39,983 nucleotides of DNA from assembly GCA_959026535.1 (NCBI GenBank), contig CAUFMB010000018.1:1-39983 (forward strand), in the 5' to 3' direction. Position numbers and translations under genes: made by a program. Numbering within the stretch: position 1 is the stretch's first letter; each line of letters opens with the position of its first letter. A model generated the notes under the pieces. The model was not told where the DNA came from and made no database searches. It saw nothing but the letters and a program-made list of their open reading frames with translations. Below are positions 22,104 to 29,003 of this stretch, in pieces. Source of the stretch: an uncultured Collinsella sp. GTDB taxonomy: Bacteria > Actinomycetota > Coriobacteriia > Coriobacteriales > Coriobacteriaceae.

Positions 22104-23183
22104 CTACTCCTCGTGATGATGGCCGCAGCAGCACTCGTGGCCGTCGTCATGACCGTGGCCGCCGCAGCACTCGTGGTCCTCGCCATGGTGGTGGCCGCAA
22201 CCGCACTCATGGTCGTCGCCGTGCTCGCCGCAACCGCAGCCGTCCTCGTGAGCACCGTGCTCTTCGGGACGATACTGCGACCAGTCCAGACCGGCGGCGA
22301 TGGCGTCGGCCTCCTCCTTGTAGAGGACCGTGATGGCCTGGGTGCCCAGCTTGGCACCACCGATGGCGTCGAGCATATCGTAGAGCGTAAAGGCCACGTC
22401 GGCGCCGGGCAGCGCGAGCTCGCGGTCATCGGCGTAAGCGAGCGCCAGGCGCAGGTCCTTAATGAAGTGCTCAACCATAAAGCCGGGCTTGTAGTCGCCG
22501 TCGAGCGCCTTGGGGGCCAGGCTCTCCATAGCGCCGGACTTGCCGGTACCGCCCAGAATCATCTGACGGGTCTTCTCCAGGTCAAGGCCGCTCAGCTCGG
22601 CAAACGCCATGGCGTCTGCCATGCCGACCATGCAGGCACCCAGCGACACCTGGTTGGCGAGCTTGGCAGCCTGACCCTTGCCGGCGCCATCGAAGCAGCA
22701 GATGGTTGCCGCAAAGGTGGAAAGGATATCGCGGACCGGGGCGATGTCGTTCTCGGTAGCGCCCACGATAGCCGTGAGCGTGCCGGCGATAGCTCCCGAC
22801 TCGCCGCCGGTGACGGGGCAGTCAAACGCCATGCGACCAGAAACCTGGGCGGCCTCGGCAATGTCACGGGCGAGCTCAGGCGAGCTCGTGGTGAGGTCGA
22901 TCAGGACCGCGCCGGGCTTGGTGCACGCGAGCAGACCGTCGCCCGCCAGGTAGAGCTCCTCGACCTCGGAGGGATAACCCACCATGGTAAAGACAACGTC
23001 GGCGTTCGCCACAGCATCTGCCGGCGTATCGGCCCAAGCGGCACCGCGCTCAACGAGCGCTGCAGCCTTGGACTTGGTGCGGTTGTTGACCGTGACGGGA
23101 TAGCCGGCGTCCAGAATGTGGCCGGCGATGGGGGCACCCATAATTCCGGTGCCGATAAATGCGACGGAGAGCTTGTTTGCCAT
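22104..23183 (-). CDS. 3-hydroxyisobutyrate dehydrogenase/GarR-family reductase with Cys/His-rich tail
   Basis: 359 residues. Residues 1-306 are a standard beta-hydroxyacid dehydrogenase: VAFIGTGIMGAPIAGHILDA (NAD(P)-binding), VTVNNRTKSKA, FDCPVTGGESGAIAGTLTAI (substrate loop), GAGKGQAAKLANQ (catalytic Lys174), and YKPGFMVEHFIKDLRLALAY. Members reduce tartronate semialdehyde or oxidise 3-hydroxyisobutyrate and similar acids. Residues 307-359 are unusual: 14 His and 9 Cys in 53 residues, in CGCG, HHH and CCC clusters, an obvious metal-binding-like tail absent from ordinary members (about 290-300 residues). First gene of the run down to 19864. Confidence 0.9.
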   Translation of the reverse strand: MANKLSVAFIGTGIMGAPIAGHILDAGYPVTVNNRTKSKAAALVERGAAWADTPADAVANADVVFTMVGYPSEVEELYLAGDGLLACTKPGAVLIDLTTSSPELARDIAEAAQVSGRMAFDCPVTGGESGAIAGTLTAIVGATENDIAPVRDILSTFAATICCFDGAGKGQAAKLANQVSLGACMVGMADAMAFAELSGLDLEKTRQMILGGTGKSGAMESLAPKALDGDYKPGFMVEHFIKDLRLALAYADDRELALPGADVAFTLYDMLDAIGGAKLGTQAITVLYKEEADAIAAGLDWSQYRPEEHGAHEDGCGCGEHGDDHECGCGHHHGEDHECCGGHGHDDGHECCCGHHHEE

Positions 23184-23281
23184 GAAACCTTTCCTTTTAG
23201 GTTGGGTGTTGTTACCAGGTTGAATACTCGGTGCCAGCGTTTGGGCTGTGAGTCGAGGGCGATTACGGACGCAGCGCTTGC

Positions 23282-24235
23282 CTACTGGCCGCGCACGCGG
23301 CGGGCGATGCGGTCGGAAAGCGACGCCTTGTCGGCGCGGTTCTTACCCCAAAACGCGCAGGCCACCATGCCGGGGCCCACATGCGAGCCGATGGTGGGGC
23401 CCACGGAGCTGCGAATGATCGTGACGTCGGCGCAGCCCTCCTCCTTGCGGATGGCGGCTTCGAGCCAGTCGCCGTCCTTCTCGGCATCGGCCGTCATGAT
23501 GGCGATGGGCATGGTGCGATCGGGCACGTAGTTCTCGCGGAACGACTTGAGGATGGACTTGAGCGCCTTCTTGCGGCCGCGGTTGACGCCGATCAGCGAC
23601 AGCGAGCCGGCAAGGTCGTAGGAAAGCTCGGGCTTGACGTCGAGTTTTGCCGTGAGCTGCGCCGCCGCGGGCGGAATGCGGCCGCCAGCAGCCAGTGCGT
23701 CGAAGCTCTCGAGCGTAAAGTAGCCGTGAACGTAGGTCTTTGCCTCGTTTGCCCAATCGACCAGCTGCTTGGCGGTCAGTCCCGCCGAACGCTGGCGCAC
23801 GGCCTCGAGCGCCAAGAGTGCACCGGTCGCACAGGGCAGAGCGTTGTCGACCACGTAGAGCTCAAAGTTGGGATACTCGGCGCGCACGGCATCTGCCGCC
23901 TGGCACGCGGAGTTGTAGCTCGACGACAGTGCCGAGGTAAAGCACAGGTAGACCGTGGGCGTGCCCTCTTTGGCGCACTCGGTAAAGAACTCGATATAGC
24001 GACCGAGCGACACAGCCGAGGTGGACACGCGGGCACCAGCGCGCATGCGGTCGTAGAACTCCTTAGGGCTCATGCTCGACCAGATGTCGTCCGTGCGCTC
24101 CTCGCCATCGATAATGAAGGGGAAACCCAGGATATCGACATCAAGGTTCGCGGCGACCTCGGGGCTAAAGTCGCAGCAGGTATCGACGACGATGCGGCAA
24201 CGGTCCGAATGACCGGCGGATGCGGCCTTGTCCAT
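23282..24235 (-). CDS. DegV family fatty-acid-binding protein
   Basis: 317 residues from the ATG at 24235 (AAGGAG eight bases upstream). DegV/FakB proteins bind a fatty acid and present it to the kinase FakA. Motifs: RIVVDTCCDFSPEVAANLDV, GFPFIIDGEERTDD, RAGARVSTSAVS (lipid head-group loop), YLCFTSALSSSYNSACQAAD, VHGYFTLESFDALAAGGRIP, DVKPELSYDLAGSLSLIGVN, and the C-terminal SSVGPTIGSHVGPGMVACAF (the His in SHVGPG contacts the lipid head group). Length slightly above the usual 280-290. No fakA in the window. Confidence 0.92.
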   Translation of the reverse strand: MDKAASAGHSDRCRIVVDTCCDFSPEVAANLDVDILGFPFIIDGEERTDDIWSSMSPKEFYDRMRAGARVSTSAVSLGRYIEFFTECAKEGTPTVYLCFTSALSSSYNSACQAADAVRAEYPNFELYVVDNALPCATGALLALEAVRQRSAGLTAKQLVDWANEAKTYVHGYFTLESFDALAAGGRIPPAAAQLTAKLDVKPELSYDLAGSLSLIGVNRGRKKALKSILKSFRENYVPDRTMPIAIMTADAEKDGDWLEAAIRKEEGCADVTIIRSSVGPTIGSHVGPGMVACAFWGKNRADKASLSDRIARRVRGQ

Positions 24236-24253
24236 CAAAGCGACTCCTTACGT

Positions 24254-24285
24254 AAAAAGGCGGCCACCCGCATGGGATGGCCGCC
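24254..24285 (-). terminator. intrinsic terminator of hpf
   Basis: On the minus strand GGCGGCCA and TGGCCGCC (24259-24266 with 24278-24285) form a perfect stem followed by TTTTTACG, 30 bases after the hpf stop codon. Confidence 0.92.
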
Positions 24286-24314
24286 AACCGTTAACTCATG
24301 CAAGTTAACGTATT

Positions 24315-24899
24315 TTACTCGTCAAGTGTTTCGATGCGGGGCTTGATGATGCCATATCCACCATTCTTACGGTGATACACCACATTGATGAGGCCAGTTG
24401 TCGCGTTCTCGAACACGTAGAAGTCGTGGCCCAGCAGATCGGTCTGCACCAGCGCCTGCTCCTCAGTCATCGGGGTGACGTCGATGACCTTCTCGCGGAC
24501 GAGCAGGTCGTCCTCCTCCTCGGGCAGCAGCAGGTCGGCCAGATCCTCGACGCGCTCGACCGGTGCGACATCCGCTGCGCTGGCACCGCCCTGGCGGTTG
24601 TCCACGACCTTGGTCTTGAACTTGCGCAGCTGGCGGGTGACCTTATCGGCGGAGAGGTCGATGGCGGCGTACATATCTGCACCGTGCTCGGCAACGCGAA
24701 TCACCGAACCGCGGGCACGAACCGTAACCTCGACAATTGCCGGGTTGGGGTTCGAGGGGTTCTTCTCATAGCGAAGTACAACGTCGACCGTCATGGGCTC
24801 GATATCGAAAACCTTGAGCGCCTCGCCGATCTTCTCGTCCACATGCGCACGCAGAGCATCGGTTACCGTCGTCTTGCGTCCAGAAACCTTGATATCCAT
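24315..24899 (-). CDS. hpf: ribosome hibernation promoting factor, long form
   Basis: 194 residues from the ATG at 24899 (GGAG seven bases upstream; the frame is open for 20 more codons). The N-terminal part, MDIKVSGRKTTVTDALRAHV to about residue 105, is the S30AE fold that binds the 30S decoding region. A linker follows, and the C-terminal 60 residues (VIDVTPMTEEQALVQTDLLG, HDFYVFENATTGLINVVYHR, then KNGGYGIIKPR) are the dimerisation domain of long HPF that produces 100S ribosomes in stationary phase. Monocistronic with a strong terminator. Confidence 0.95.
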   Translation of the reverse strand: MDIKVSGRKTTVTDALRAHVDEKIGEALKVFDIEPMTVDVVLRYEKNPSNPNPAIVEVTVRARGSVIRVAEHGADMYAAIDLSADKVTRQLRKFKTKVVDNRQGGASAADVAPVERVEDLADLLLPEEEDDLLVREKVIDVTPMTEEQALVQTDLLGHDFYVFENATTGLINVVYHRKNGGYGIIKPRIETLDE

Positions 24900-25113
24900 A
24901 CGTGGCTCCAATCTGCCTCGGGGACTTACTGTACTGGCTATGTACCCATTGCCGTGCATTTAATCACGCGGATTCCCAAAGACCCGAATAACGATTGCTT
25001 GATACCGCATACCGAAGTCTCGTACTTTTCCATGGCAAAGTGCGCTATAGGAGGGAGCCCACAGATTTGTATTTGGTCTCGAAAATTGGCTTTGACCTGC
25101 TGGTTTTATAGGG

Positions 25114-25148
25114 ATGAAAAAGCCGGGCTCCCCTATTGGGGAAACCCG
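25114..25148 (-). terminator. intrinsic terminator of the lipoprotein gene
   Basis: On the minus strand GCCGGGTTTCCCC and GGGGAGCCCGGC form the stem, then TTTTTCATC. It lies 70-100 bases after the stop at 25217. Bases 24900-25113 hold the hpf promoter region and no visible gene. Confidence 0.85.
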
Positions 25149-25216
25149 GCAGTGCGTGTTGAAACCGTGAAGAGGTGTCCTTTCCAACGTATAGGAGACA
25201 CCACCCCTAGCAATAA

Positions 25217-26224
25217 CTAGCTATTGAGTTTGTTAATGTCGTCGTCGGTGATGGCGCCTTCCTGGCTGGACGATTTGTCCTCGGAGGATGCGGTCTCATT
25301 GTTGGAATCGGAGGACTCGCTGCCGGAGGACGTGGTCTCACTGGACTCAGAGTCGCCCGGCTGCACGTTAGCGCCCGAAACCGTCTTAGTGGTGAGGTCG
25401 TAGGGCATCGTGCCATACCAGACGCAGTGGACCGCCTCGAGCGTGCCGTCGGCCGTAATACCGTCGAGGGCATCGCTCACGGCACGGCATAGTTCGTCAT
25501 TGGACGAGAGGCCCACAACACCAAGCGTCGAGGGCGCCTCGAGCGCACCGACATAGGAGATCTCGCTCATCAGGCGTGCAAGGTAGCCGCCGGCCGTGGA
25601 GTCGCAGATCACATAGTCGACCTCGCCGGACTCGAGCGCCTCAAAGCACTCGTTGATGTTGGAGTAGGTCTTTTGGTTGGCGGTGATGCTCTGCTTAGCA
25701 AGCGCCTCCTGCGAGGCCGAGGACGCCTGAACGCCCAGGGTGGACGTGTTAAGGGTATCGGTGGAAACGCTTAGCGACCCACCATCGCTAGTTTTACCGA
25801 ACACGGAAGTGGCATCGTACAGGCAGGTGCCGAGCGAGCTAATGTCCCCGTCCGTGGAGTTAATCTCGCCGATAATGATATCGGCCTTTTTGTCGCCGAG
25901 CGCGGAACCTGCCGAGGACGCATCGACAAAGGCAACCTTAAGGCCCATGCGGCTTGCGAGGGCGCGGGCGGCGTCAACCGCATACCCCGTGAGCTCGCCG
26001 TCGGCGTCCTGCATGGCCTGCGGCGCATCGGAAGTATCGAGGGCGACCGTCAGGGTTCCGGGAGTGACCAGGGCGTCGTCCGACACCGCCGGCGTGACGG
26101 TCTCGTACTCGATCTGGTCGATCGTGGGAGTCGTGAACGTAGACAGCGGGTTGAACGCGCATCCGCTCAGGCCCAAAACGGCAATGACCGCTGCGGTCCC
26201 AGCACCTAACCGAGCCGCGTGCAT
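25217..26224 (-). CDS. solute-binding-protein-like lipoprotein
   Basis: 335 residues from the ATG at 26224 (GAGGGG seven bases upstream). MHAARLGAGTAAVIAVLGLS then GC is a lipoprotein signal with lipobox LSGC, so it should be anchored outside the membrane. The body resembles family-3 (amino-acid type) binding proteins: TPGTLTVALDTSDAPQAM, GELTGYAVDAARALASRMGL, KADIIIGEINS, FEALESGEVDYVICDSTAGG. The last 50 residues are Ser/Glu-rich and disordered. No ABC permease or ATPase is adjacent, so it may be a lone sensor or work with distant genes. The frame stays open to 26623 but the signal peptide fixes the start. Confidence 0.82.
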   Translation of the reverse strand: MHAARLGAGTAAVIAVLGLSGCAFNPLSTFTTPTIDQIEYETVTPAVSDDALVTPGTLTVALDTSDAPQAMQDADGELTGYAVDAARALASRMGLKVAFVDASSAGSALGDKKADIIIGEINSTDGDISSLGTCLYDATSVFGKTSDGGSLSVSTDTLNTSTLGVQASSASQEALAKQSITANQKTYSNINECFEALESGEVDYVICDSTAGGYLARLMSEISYVGALEAPSTLGVVGLSSNDELCRAVSDALDGITADGTLEAVHCVWYGTMPYDLTTKTVSGANVQPGDSESSETTSSGSESSDSNNETASSEDKSSSQEGAITDDDINKLNS

Positions 26225-26567
26225 CAAGCTGCCCCTCACCATGTCCACTACCCTGCCTTCTGTGTCGTATACAATCCGTGCGTTGCGCGGAATATCAGAT
26301 TGTTCCCACCAGCTGACCTGGTATTTGACCCCACACTTGCGCACCGGGGTGTTTGCTCGGGAGGCCGCAGCCACCTTCACGACTGACCCGCTCGCCCGCG
26401 AGGCGGTATTGCCCCAAAGAAAGTAGAACGGACGGTGCGGCTTACATCTAGGACGCGCCATGATCGCGCCGCGCGCACGCGGTCGCTTACGTGGATCCCT
26501 TTGACCGCGTCTGTCTTGGACTAGGATGGGCATTTCGTCCGTCCGCAACCACAGCCTGACAGGAACG
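26225..26567 (-). other. long leader of the lipoprotein gene, open frame of unclear meaning
   Basis: The promoter at 26574-26602 predicts a start near 26567, leaving about 340 nt before the lipoprotein ATG. This stretch is open in the same frame; it encodes basic segments and two Cys-containing ones (PRCKPHRPFYFLW and RKCGVKYQVSWWE). It could be a small basic protein, a structured RNA leader or a chance open frame. No known riboswitch was recognised. Confidence 0.35.
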
Positions 26568-26573
26568 TAGCGC

Positions 26574-26602
26574 ATTATAGCTAAGTTCAAGCTAAAGTTT
26601 AA
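26574..26602 (-). promoter_or_regulatory. strong promoter of the lipoprotein transcript
   Basis: TTAAAC (minus strand, 26597-26602), 17-bp spacer, TATAAT (26574-26579): consensus -10 and spacing, with a near-consensus -35. Confidence 0.75.
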
Positions 26603-26723
26603 GGTTAGGGGCGTTATTCGCATCGCGAGTACAGATTTCGCAGGTCAGGACGGGCCGCACGTGCTCTGATTGAGCCCGTCGCTCCCCTATGGAAAGCCCC
26701 AACACACCCGTCTTAGGGCGCCG

Positions 26724-26940
26724 TGGCCAAAAAATAGCAAATATGAGTACTGTTGCCAATTTAGTAGCAGGTAATTTTGGCCTCTCGGACAGATTTTGCG
26801 CTCAGTGCCGCCAACTTGATGCTTAGTTATTCTACATTTGTTTATTATCTTCTTACTTTACGCCGCCTCCGAGTCCAAAATTCCTTGATTTTGCTGTTAC
26901 TGATTTAGTGACAGTACTCATATTTGCCATATTTTGGCCA
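26724..26940. repeat. MITE-like element with 47-bp imperfect terminal inverted repeats
   Basis: Left arm 26724-26770 begins TGGCCAAAAAATAGCAAATA, right arm 26894-26940 on the other strand begins TGGCCAAAATATGGCAAATA; both continue TGAGTACTGT and end TTAGTAGCAG or a close variant. The interior (about 120 bp) is AT-rich without a gene. It fills most of the intergenic space 26640-26974. Confidence 0.75.
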
Positions 26941-26974
26941 GGGCATATGATTAACCCCCTATTTTCGACGTGAA

Positions 26975-28084
26975 TTAGACCGGCTTAAGCCCAAAACACG
27001 CCCGCAGCGTGTTAAATAGCGCCTCTTGCTTCTTTCTGCGAGCGTCAACACGGTTGCGATATCGCTTACTCATGCGCTGGTGGATGCGCCATGCGAGTGC
27101 TTCCATCGCTTCCATGTCACAGAGCATTTCGTTATTGACCGTCGCGACCTCGATTCCCATAGTAATCAAGCCCGTGTTGCGCTTTTCATCATGGATACGT
27201 CCCCTCCGAGAGGAATGGCCCAGCTCACCGTTGTATTCCAGGTCAAACCGGGCCGCTTCTTGATACGCATCGCAAACTGCATGAGGCATCCCCGAGATTG
27301 CCTGCGCACGGTCATCGAACTCGATCTTGTAGTCGGTCTTAAAAGGTCCGCAGGCAAACCCGCCATAGGAAAACGGAAGCGAAAACAGGGCGAGCATGAT
27401 GCACTCCATGGGCGAGAGCAGGTTTTCCGAAAGATAGGGACACAGACGCAGCAGCTGTTTGGCCACATTCCCCTTGCATGCCGCAAGGTAATCTGCCAGG
27501 CGATCGGGCGTCAGCACCGGTTCGACTTCAAAGTAGCCCACGTCTGCTGGCTGGTCCTTGTCCTTTGCAAATTTATTCGTAACAGGCGAGGTGTAGGGAG
27601 GCAGATACTTCCCGCGGTCGCTCAGTGAAATCTTAGAGCACAGCTCCTGGGCCAGGGCAAACGCCTGGATGCAGCCGACCTCGCGCGCAACGGCAACACA
27701 AAGGGCCTCGGGAGATAGGCTGTACACCCCCGGTTCCACCTCTAGAATCGAGCCGGCGGGCAACCCGGAACACACGGACCAGCCTACGCCAGGCATGCGG
27801 CGGCGCTGCGCCGCAGATCCCACCAGCAAGCACAGATCTTCTTGCACCTCGCCACTTTTGGCTCCAATTCGCACCAAGTCAGGAAGATAGATATCCTCGG
27901 TCGAGGGCGACGACGTGCGCAGCACACGACGCTCTTCATCGGGATTAAGGTCCTTCCAGCTGATATAGCCCATCTGCCGGCGCGCGGCGCGCATCATGCG
28001 CAGCGCTGAAGCGCCTGTTAGGATTACGGAAGCCGCTAGCTGTTCGCCTGTCGGCTCGTTGCGCCGCTCAATCTTCACTGCCAC
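26975..28084 (-). CDS. hypothetical protein with Vsr/DUF559-like C-terminal nuclease-type motif
   Basis: 369 residues from a GTG at 28084 (AGGGG seven bases upstream); a GTG at 28078 is also possible, and the open frame above 28084 is overlap with comFC in another frame. The middle holds LVRIGAKSGEVQEDLCLLVG, SILEVEPGVYSLSPEALCVA and other segments I do not recognise. The C-terminal third has FDLEYNGELGHSSRRGRIHD, EKRNTGLITMGIEVATVNN, which matches the pattern EY-G--H--------D--R---L---G--V--V of Vsr and DUF559 PD-(D/E)XK-like proteins. I recall related proteins as common in Coriobacteria. A nuclease or transcription-linked role is inferred only. It starts 10 bp after comFC and shares its transcript. 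Confidence 0.65.
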   Translation of the reverse strand: MAVKIERRNEPTGEQLAASVILTGASALRMMRAARRQMGYISWKDLNPDEERRVLRTSSPSTEDIYLPDLVRIGAKSGEVQEDLCLLVGSAAQRRRMPGVGWSVCSGLPAGSILEVEPGVYSLSPEALCVAVAREVGCIQAFALAQELCSKISLSDRGKYLPPYTSPVTNKFAKDKDQPADVGYFEVEPVLTPDRLADYLAACKGNVAKQLLRLCPYLSENLLSPMECIMLALFSLPFSYGGFACGPFKTDYKIEFDDRAQAISGMPHAVCDAYQEAARFDLEYNGELGHSSRRGRIHDEKRNTGLITMGIEVATVNNEMLCDMEAMEALAWRIHQRMSKRYRNRVDARRKKQEALFNTLRACFGLKPV

Positions 28085-28094
28085 AAAACCACCC

Positions 28095-28901
28095 CTACCA
28101 AACACGTGCGATAGCAAGGCCATCGACTGCCGCAGCGCCGGCACGCTTGAGCTCCGCCGAGGCTGCTGCCATGGTCGCGCCCGTGGTGATAACGTCATCG
28201 ATAAGCAGTAGGCGGCGGCCGTGCACGTCCTCAACCGTCTCGTACATGCCTTGGGCACGCTCGCGACGCTCTTCACGACCGAGTTCGCGCTGGTCGCCAT
28301 GCCCGTACTTGACGAGGGCATCGAGCAGGGGAACACCCGACAGCTCGCAAAATGGGCGCGCAATGGCCTCCATATGATCAAAGCCACGCCGCCGAAACGC
28401 TGCCGCCGTCGCAGGCACAAACACCACCGCATCCGCACCGGACAGCACACCTCCTAAGCGTTCGGGCGCTACGACCTGGGCATGCAGGGCGGCGTCGTAG
28501 AGCAGCTCCGCCAGATACGGAGCCAGACGTCGCTCGCCCGCATCCTTGTACGCTTTAATGATGCGCGGCAGCGGATGCGCATAGACGGCGCACGCCAGGC
28601 AGCGGTCGAGCGCCTCTGCCATTGCCGAGGACGTGCCCTCGACCGAACACTCAGTGCACAGCAAATCCCCAAACGGGGCGCCGCATCGGGTACAGCTATG
28701 ACGTGGGTCGATGAGCGTGAGCGCGGCCAGGCAGTCTTGGCAAATAAGCGCACCGGCGCGCTCGCAGCCGGCACATCGTGTTGGCGACAATACCTCGAGT
28801 GCCTCGCGTGCCGCCCGCTCGGCAAACGGCAGCAATTCGTCCGCAAACGGTAGGGCGCCGGCACCCTGCAGACGGCTCAATTTGTTCAGATGGCTCTTCA
28901 A
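28095..28901 (-). CDS. comFC: ComF family protein (phosphoribosyltransferase-like)
   Basis: 268 residues from a TTG at 28901 (MKSHLNKLSRLQGAGALPF). N-terminal zinc-ribbon cysteines: CAGCERAGALICQDC then CTRCGAPFGDLLCTEC. The C-terminal phosphoribosyltransferase domain shows AVVFVPATAAAFRRRGFDHM and the PRPP motif RLLLIDDVITTGATMAAASA. ComF proteins act in DNA uptake or are linked to DNA repair; the enzyme reaction is unknown. A GGGAGGG eight bases before the TTG is the ribosome site and is part of a 10-bp hairpin (28906-28939). Confidence 0.9.
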   Translation of the reverse strand: MKSHLNKLSRLQGAGALPFADELLPFAERAAREALEVLSPTRCAGCERAGALICQDCLAALTLIDPRHSCTRCGAPFGDLLCTECSVEGTSSAMAEALDRCLACAVYAHPLPRIIKAYKDAGERRLAPYLAELLYDAALHAQVVAPERLGGVLSGADAVVFVPATAAAFRRRGFDHMEAIARPFCELSGVPLLDALVKYGHGDQRELGREERRERAQGMYETVEDVHGRRLLLIDDVITTGATMAAASAELKRAGAAAVDGLAIARVW

Positions 28902-28905
28902 GACA

Positions 28906-28939
28906 CAACCCTCCCTACGTTCGGTCGCAGGGAGGGTTG
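28906..28939 (-). promoter_or_regulatory. hairpin covering the comFC ribosome-binding site
   Basis: CAACCCTCCC (28906-28915) and GGGAGGGTTG (28930-28939) are perfect complements. Read on the minus strand the second arm contains GGGAGGG just before the TTG start of comFC. It may hide the ribosome site, or be the terminator of ricT; the T-run is poor (TTGTGTCTTG). Confidence 0.55.
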
Positions 28940-29003
28940 TTGATTCAGCGCTATGGTACCCCGACGCGATTGGGGTAAGGCGGGTTAAATCCGCTCGCGG
29001 GCG

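Noticed and set aside
22113..23531. A 472-codon plus-strand frame opposite the dehydrogenase-like gene
   Set aside because: Its Ala/Val-rich start is simply the complement of the Cys/His-rich tail, and the rest is antisense to a clear enzyme.
26225..26567. tmRNA, RNase P, SRP or 6S RNA in the lipoprotein leader
   Set aside because: None of the conserved signature sequences of these RNAs could be found, so no RNA class is assigned.
26225..26623. A longer lipoprotein starting at 26623
   Set aside because: The lipobox signal peptide would then be about 150 residues inside the protein, which cannot work; the ATG at 26224 with GAGGGG fits.
28085..28450. N-terminal extension of the Vsr-like gene up to 28450
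   Set aside because: That part overlaps comFC in another frame and has no protein-like pattern; a GTG with a good ribosome site stands at 28084.
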